Assembly: GCA_900543165.1 (NCBI GenBank)
Contig: UQQQ01000070.1
Location: 1-8,741 of the forward strand
DNA: 8,741 bases
Reading direction: 5' to 3'
Source: an uncultured Dialister sp.
GTDB taxonomy: Bacteria; Bacillota; Negativicutes; Veillonellales; Dialisteraceae
The notes beneath the pieces are model-generated. The model did no database searches, had not been told where the DNA came from, and worked only from the letters and a program-made list of their open reading frames with translations. Shown here one piece after another: positions 6,098-8,741 of the stretch (position 1 is its first letter; every line of letters starts with the position of its first letter). A program made the translations under genes and the position numbers.

Positions 6098-6297
6098 GGG
6101 GAGCCTGAGGGGCGGCTTGCTCTTTAAAGACTCGCTTGAATGAGAAATGAGAAATGCGAAATGGTGGTGCGGCGCAAAAAGCAGAAGCGCCGCGGAGTAT
6201 AAATAGGGCGATGCCCGAAGATGGCATTTCAGTCACCAGTCCCCAGTCAGTCGGCACCCCTAATCTCTAATCCCTAGCCACGCATCCCTGTTGTCAA
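6098..6297. repeat. Type D intergenic repeat, copy 2
   Basis: The block carries the same order as 1136-1325: a GGGGCGG segment, CTCGCTTGAATGAG, the string GAGAAATGCGAAATGGTGGT, the GCGGCGC/GCGCCGC hairpin, a GGGCGATGCCC palindrome, a heptad array (6231-6289), and a GTCAAAC end followed by GGCGGCTTCGCCGC (6307-6320). It lies upstream of the kinase gene. No kinase promoter could be recognised in it. Confidence 0.8.
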
Positions 6298-6350
6298 ACT
6301 TGTGGTGGCGGCTTCGCCGCGAATAGGATGGGCTGCGTTCCAAGCGTATC

Positions 6351-6629
6351 GTCATTGAAAGCGTTGCCGAGAAATCTTCCTTGCAGACCGATGAGCGGTG
6401 AGAGCTTGAAAACCTAAAAACGCAGCACGAAGGCGTTTTTCCGTGCAGGGGCAGAAGGGATGCTAATCGCTGTGCAACAAAGATCCCTCGGCTGCGTAAT
6501 GCTATTAAGTTAAGCGGCAGAACGTTCTTGGCTCCCCGTCGGGGGAGCTGCCCGAAGGGGGAAGCAAGATGTTACGTAGCTAACGATTTCCTTAACTTAA
6601 TAGCATTGCTCGGCTGCATTCGGGATGAC
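6351..6629. mobile_element. 157-bp inverted-end element, copy 1, interrupted by a nested insertion
   Basis: The element begins GTCATTGAAAGCG and ends CATTCGGGATGAC, with imperfect inverted ends of about 34 bp that include AGATC and CCGAG cores. It spans 279 bases. Removing the nested element (6496-6608) and one 9-base duplicate leaves exactly 157 bases, the same length as the copy at 8194-8350. The interior is similar to that copy when that one is read in the opposite direction (shared blocks such as ACCG and AAGGCGT). The interior also holds an 8-bp hairpin AAAAACGC/GCGTTTTT (about 6416-6440). There is no open frame for a transposase, so this is a non-autonomous, MITE-like repeat. Confidence 0.75.
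6496..6608. mobile_element. 113-bp MITE-like insertion with 17-bp perfect inverted ends
   Basis: Perfect inverted ends AATGCTATTAAGTTAAG (6498-6514) and CTTAACTTAATAGCATT (6591-6607) enclose 76 bases. The flanks carry a direct 9-base duplication, CTCGGCTGC, at 6487-6495 and 6609-6617; allowing two mismatches it extends to 12 bases. The element sits inside the right end of the 157-bp repeat, and its removal rebuilds that end. Target duplications of 9-12 bases fit IS4-type transposases, but the family is inferred from size alone. The interior has GGCTCCCCGTCGGGGGAGC-type hairpin sequence and no gene. Confidence 0.8.
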
Positions 6630-6650
6630 AGAGAGACTGGTGTCTCCCGG

Positions 6651-6755
6651 TCTCCCAGTCACTAGTCACTAGTCACTCGGACCCCTAATCCCTAATCCCT
6701 AATTCCTAGCTACTAATCCCTAGTCCCCAGTGACTAATCCCTGGTCACTCATTCC
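6651..6755. repeat. Longest heptad array
   Basis: About 100 bases of near-tandem 7-base units: AGTCACT repeated three times, then CCCTAAT units, then mixed AGTCCCC, AGTGACT and GGTCACT. The consensus is roughly TARTCMC. It lies between the disrupted mobile element and the metQ terminator, and contains no gene. Confidence 0.8.
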
Positions 6756-6765
6756 GGTCAGGCGC

Positions 6766-6813
6766 AAAAAGGCCCGTCGAACCATTTTCTGGAAAATGGT
6801 CCGACGGGCCTTT
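6766..6813 (-). terminator. metQ terminator
   Basis: On the - strand a stem of about 21 bp (one G-U pair) with a 4-base loop CCAG starts with AAAGGCCCGTCGG and ends in CCTTTTT. It begins 22 bases past the metQ stop. The stem includes ACCATTTT/AAAATGGT at its tip. It shows that metQ is the last, and here only, gene of its transcript. Confidence 0.92.
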
Positions 6814-6835
6814 CATGGCGCATAGCCGGCGGCTA

Positions 6836-7660
6836 TCAGAATGCCGGAACGAGGCCGTCGCTGAAGTTGTCATTGATGTATTTCTTGACGTCTTCAGACT
6901 GGAAAATCTTGACGAATTTCTGGTAGGTCGGGTTCTCTTTATCCTGCTCGCGGGCTGCGATGATATTGACATAAGGCGAGGTGTTGTCTTCGGTCGCGAG
7001 GGCGGTCTTCGTGTCGAGGCTGGCGGCCTTTGCGTAGCCGGCATTGATGACAGAGATCGCTACGTCATCCAAAGAACGCGGGAGCTGCGGTGCTTCGAGT
7101 TCGAGGATTTCGAGGTGTTTCGGATTTTCTGCGATGTCACCGACGACAGCTTTGGTCGGATCGGTGCCTTCCTTCAGTTTGAGGAGGCCTTTTTTATCGA
7201 GTAGGAGAAGGGCGCGGCCGCCGTTGGACGGGTCATTCGGGATGGAGACCTTTGCGCCGTCCGGCACATCCTTCAGGTCTTTGTACTTGTTGGAGTAGAT
7301 GCGCAGCGGAGCGAGGTAGGTGTTGCCGATGGAAATAAGTTTCGCGCCGTTCTTTTCATTGTAGGCTTCGAGGTACGGGCCGTGCTGGTAGGAGTTCAGG
7401 TCGATCTCGCCGGCAGCGAGAGCCGCATCCGGGGTGACATAGTCGCCGAAGGTCTTGAGGTTCACCTTGAGGCCTTCTTTTTCCGCTTTCTTAGCGACGA
7501 AGTCCATGACCTGTTCCGAGTAGCCAGAGGTGATGCCGACGGTGATTTCTTTCTTGTCAGCCGGTGCTTTGGCTTCTTTCTTCTGGTCGCCGCAGCCGGC
7601 GATGGCGCCTGCAGCGACGAGGGCTGCGAGGGACAGTGCGATTGCTTTTGTGAATTTCAT
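6836..7660 (-). CDS. metQ: Methionine ABC transporter substrate-binding lipoprotein
   Basis: 274 residues, normal for the NlpA/MetQ family. MetQ is anchored by lipid outside the cytoplasmic membrane, binds D- and L-methionine and delivers it to the MetNI permease. The signal peptide has KFTK, a hydrophobic core and a lipobox IAGC with lipidated C23, followed by a charged linker. The mature protein shows EITVGITSGYSEQ (38-50), the family stretch FGDYVTPDAALAAGEIDLNSYQHGPYLEAY, and PNDPSNGGRALLLLDKKGLL, all characteristic of MetQ-type binding proteins. The ATG at 7660 follows AAGGAGGA (7668-7675) with 7 bases of spacing. A T-box leader with an ATG specifier lies upstream, independently supporting methionine as the substrate. 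No metN or metI is in the window: metQ is monocistronic here and its permease must be encoded elsewhere. Confidence 0.95.
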   Translation of the reverse strand: MKFTKAIALSLAALVAAGAIAGCGDQKKEAKAPADKKEITVGITSGYSEQVMDFVAKKAEKEGLKVNLKTFGDYVTPDAALAAGEIDLNSYQHGPYLEAYNEKNGAKLISIGNTYLAPLRIYSNKYKDLKDVPDGAKVSIPNDPSNGGRALLLLDKKGLLKLKEGTDPTKAVVGDIAENPKHLEILELEAPQLPRSLDDVAISVINAGYAKAASLDTKTALATEDNTSPYVNIIAAREQDKENPTYQKFVKIFQSEDVKKYINDNFSDGLVPAF

Positions 7661-7695
7661 AGTAAATTCCTCCTTGGTAGGAAATATGGGGCAAT

Positions 7696-7963
7696 AAAAA
7701 AAACCCGCTCCCTGAAAGGGACGAGATACTTCGTGTTACCACCCAATTTTATGTCCGAATCACTTCGAGACACCTTATGAGGTACGACGGCCATGGCCTT
7801 GATACCTTGTCTCTATATCGGGAGATCCCGGGCTGCTTCATCATTCAGCATGCCAGGCTCAGAGGCCATCTTCCATGGATTCGTCTGCGCTCCTTCTCAC
7901 CGGCCGGAGCTCTCTTTGCCAGCGCCCTTCATGTACTCTTCTCTTCACTGCCTTTATGAAGTT
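7696..7963 (-). promoter_or_regulatory. Met-specific T-box leader of metQ
   Basis: The - strand leader of about 265 nt has the marks of a T-box, an RNA that senses uncharged tRNA. The T-box sequence TTGGGTGGTAACACG (7746-7732) contains TGGT, able to pair with the ACCA end of tRNA-Met. Upstream, Stem I shows AAAGAGAGC and GGTGAGAAGGAGC, and a specifier loop ACGAATCCATGGAAG in which ATG (7876-7874) is followed by a purine. Downstream lies a terminator (7726-7704; TCCCT/AGGGA around a TTC loop, with lower pairs beyond a bulged G) and a tract of eight T (7703-7696). When methionine runs short, uncharged tRNA-Met should stabilise the antiterminator and switch on metQ. The specifier was assigned by eye; ATG fits the gene downstream. 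Confidence 0.88.
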
Positions 7964-7969
7964 GAAACT

Positions 7970-7998
7970 ACTATACACTTTCGGGAATGGGAAGTCAA
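7970..7998 (-). promoter_or_regulatory. Promoter of the metQ T-box transcript
   Basis: On the - strand TTGACT (7998-7993) and TATAGT (7975-7970) are separated by exactly 17 bases, a strong sigma-A promoter. Transcription should begin near 7963, placing the T-box at the start of the RNA. It is the clearest promoter in the window. Confidence 0.85.
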
Positions 7999-8040
7999 GA
8001 GGGAATTTGTAATGGGTTCAGGGGCTCAGGTTGGCAGGTT

Positions 8041-8443
8041 CAGGGTTAGCCCATGGGGCGTACTGCCCTTTGATTCCGTTTGAAAGCTTCGCTTGAATGA
8101 GAAATTAGAAATGAGAAATGAGAAATGCGAAATGGTGGTGCGGCGCATAAAATAATGAAGCGCCGCGGAATTTTGATAGTGCTTCGCGCTATCGTCATCC
8201 CGAGCGTAGCCGAGGGATCTTTCTTGCGCTGCGGTCAGTATCACATAAGCACCGGTGCGGAAACGACGCCTTGGCGCTACGTATTTCTGCTTTCACACAT
8301 CTTTCGTTTAGCGGTAAGCAAGAAAGATTTCTCGCTTCGCTCGAAATGACGATACGAGAGTCTGAAGTCTCCTAGTCTCCTAGTCACTAGTCACTCCTAA
8401 TCCCCAATCCCTAATCCCTAGCCACTCATTCCTGCTTTCAAAC
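8041..8443. repeat. Type D intergenic repeat, copy 3, carrying a 157-bp element and heptad array
   Basis: After a GGGTTAGCCCATGGGGCG lead-in, the unit runs from GTTTGAAAGC (8078) to inverted GCTTTCAAAC (8434-8443). It holds the GAATGAGAAATTAGAAATGA string, the GCGGCGC/GCGCCGC hairpin, then a complete 157-bp element (8194-8350) and a heptad array (about 8366-8432). Without the 157-bp element it would be about the size of copy 1. It lies directly upstream of the metQ promoter. No gene is seen. Confidence 0.75.
8194..8350. mobile_element. 157-bp inverted-end element, copy 2 (intact)
   Basis: The left end begins GTCATCCCGAGCGTAGCC and the right end finishes GCTTCGCTCGAAATGAC. The ends are imperfect inverted repeats of about 34 bp, both containing AAGAAAGAT/ATCTTTCTT toward the interior. 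The bases outside continue the symmetry (TATC on the left, GATA on the right). It is in the opposite orientation to the copy at 6351-6629 and has no coding capacity for a transposase. Confidence 0.75.
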
Positions 8444-8456
8444 TTTCAGGATTAGC

Positions 8457-8661
8457 CTATGGGGCGTGCCACCCCCCTTGATTGCGAATGAAAGCCTCGC
8501 TTGAATGAGGAGTGAAGGTGGCGGCTTCGCCGCGAATATATATGGGCGATGCCCGAAAGTCGTATTCAAGTCACTAGTCACAAGTCACTCATTTCGCATT
8601 TCGAATTTCTTATGCAAGCGAGGTTTTCATTCGTGGTCAAGGCGCAGCACACCCGCCCCAT
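8457..8661. repeat. Type D-related unit with two inverted ends and a small heptad array
   Basis: 27-base ends at 8477-8503 and 8615-8641 match at about 23 positions in inverted orientation; the core CGAATGAAA-CCTCGCTTG differs at one base. ATGGGGCG at about 8459 and CGCCCCAT at 8654-8661 extend the symmetry. Between the ends are GGCGGCTTCGCCGC, a GGGCGATGCCC palindrome and AGTCACT units (8569-8592). Both ends carry what is only the left end of type D copies 1 to 3, so this is a variant with a duplicated, inverted end. The open frame crossing it has no ribosome binding site and is not believed. Confidence 0.6.
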
Positions 8662-8670
8662 TTCCCTTTT

Positions 8671-8698
8671 CTGACAACTTTTCCCATCTTAGTATAAA
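8671..8698 (+). promoter_or_regulatory. Promoter for a gene to the right of the window
   Basis: CTGACA (8671-8676) and TATAAA (8693-8698) are 16 bases apart, a fair sigma-A promoter in an AT-rich stretch that begins where the repeat ends. A short inverted repeat GGAAA-TT-TTTCC follows (about 8714-8725) and could be an operator or chance. The last bases, AAAAAAGG, look like the beginning of a ribosome binding site, so a coding start is expected just beyond 8741. Confidence 0.5.
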
Positions 8699-8741
8699 AT
8701 TTTACTCGGTAGGGAAATTTTTCCAGAAACAATAAAAAAGG

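Noticed and set aside
6651..6755. CRISPR array
   Set aside because: The 7-base units are directly tandem and degenerate; there are no 20-40-base repeats with unique spacers and no cas genes.
6815..7780. + strand open frames across metQ and the T-box
   Set aside because: They are antisense to a well-supported lipoprotein gene and its leader; no start signals are present.
7696..7963. SAM-I (S-box) riboswitch upstream of metQ
   Set aside because: The leader has the T-box sequence and AGAGAG-type Stem I elements instead, with an ATG specifier.
8505..8735. 76-codon + strand open frame at the right end
   Set aside because: It spans an inverted-end repeat and a promoter, with no ribosome binding site.

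Overview
The window reads as a stretch of chromosome from a Firmicutes-type bacterium with moderate to high GC. The Gly tRNA with encoded CCA, strong AAGGAGG-type ribosome binding sites, a T-box leader and the style of the proteins together suggest the Negativicutes, possibly a Dialister- or Megasphaera-like organism. That placement is inferred from recalled protein style, not from a search, and is of low to moderate confidence.

Layout. 1-60: terminator of a gene to the left. 153-226: tRNA-Gly(CCC) with its own terminator. 323-1099: tatD (+). 1100-1931: no gene, dispersed repeats. 1932-3755: ftsH (+), ending in a strong terminator. 3802-4057: more repeats. 4058-4512: remnant of a low-molecular-weight protein tyrosine phosphatase (-), frameshifted and lacking its catalytic residues. 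4513-4734: a large inverted repeat made of heptad arrays around the phosphatase promoter. 4735-6058: an AgrC-like GHKL sensor histidine kinase (-), split into a membrane half and a catalytic half by one base in a run of six C. 6059-6765: repeats, including two nested mobile-like elements. 6836-7660: metQ (-), with a terminator below it and a methionine-specific T-box leader and sigma-A promoter above it (7696-7998). 8000-8670: repeats. 8671-8741: a promoter and the beginning of a ribosome binding site for a gene beyond the right edge.

The genes do not form one pathway. They are single housekeeping or uptake genes, each with its own signals: DNA repair or quality control (TatD), membrane proteolysis (FtsH), signalling (the kinase), and methionine uptake (MetQ). 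The kinase has no response regulator in the window.

The most unusual content is between the genes. Several repeat families form a mosaic: (a) arrays of a degenerate 7-base unit, roughly TARTCMC; (b) a 157-bp element with inverted ends, present twice in opposite orientation; (c) a 113-bp element with 17-bp inverted ends, inserted in one copy of (b) with a 9-bp target duplication; removing it restores exactly 157 bp; (d) 150-200-bp units with imperfect inverted ends; (e) a 130-bp double-hairpin unit present twice. No transposase or other complete new system is visible.
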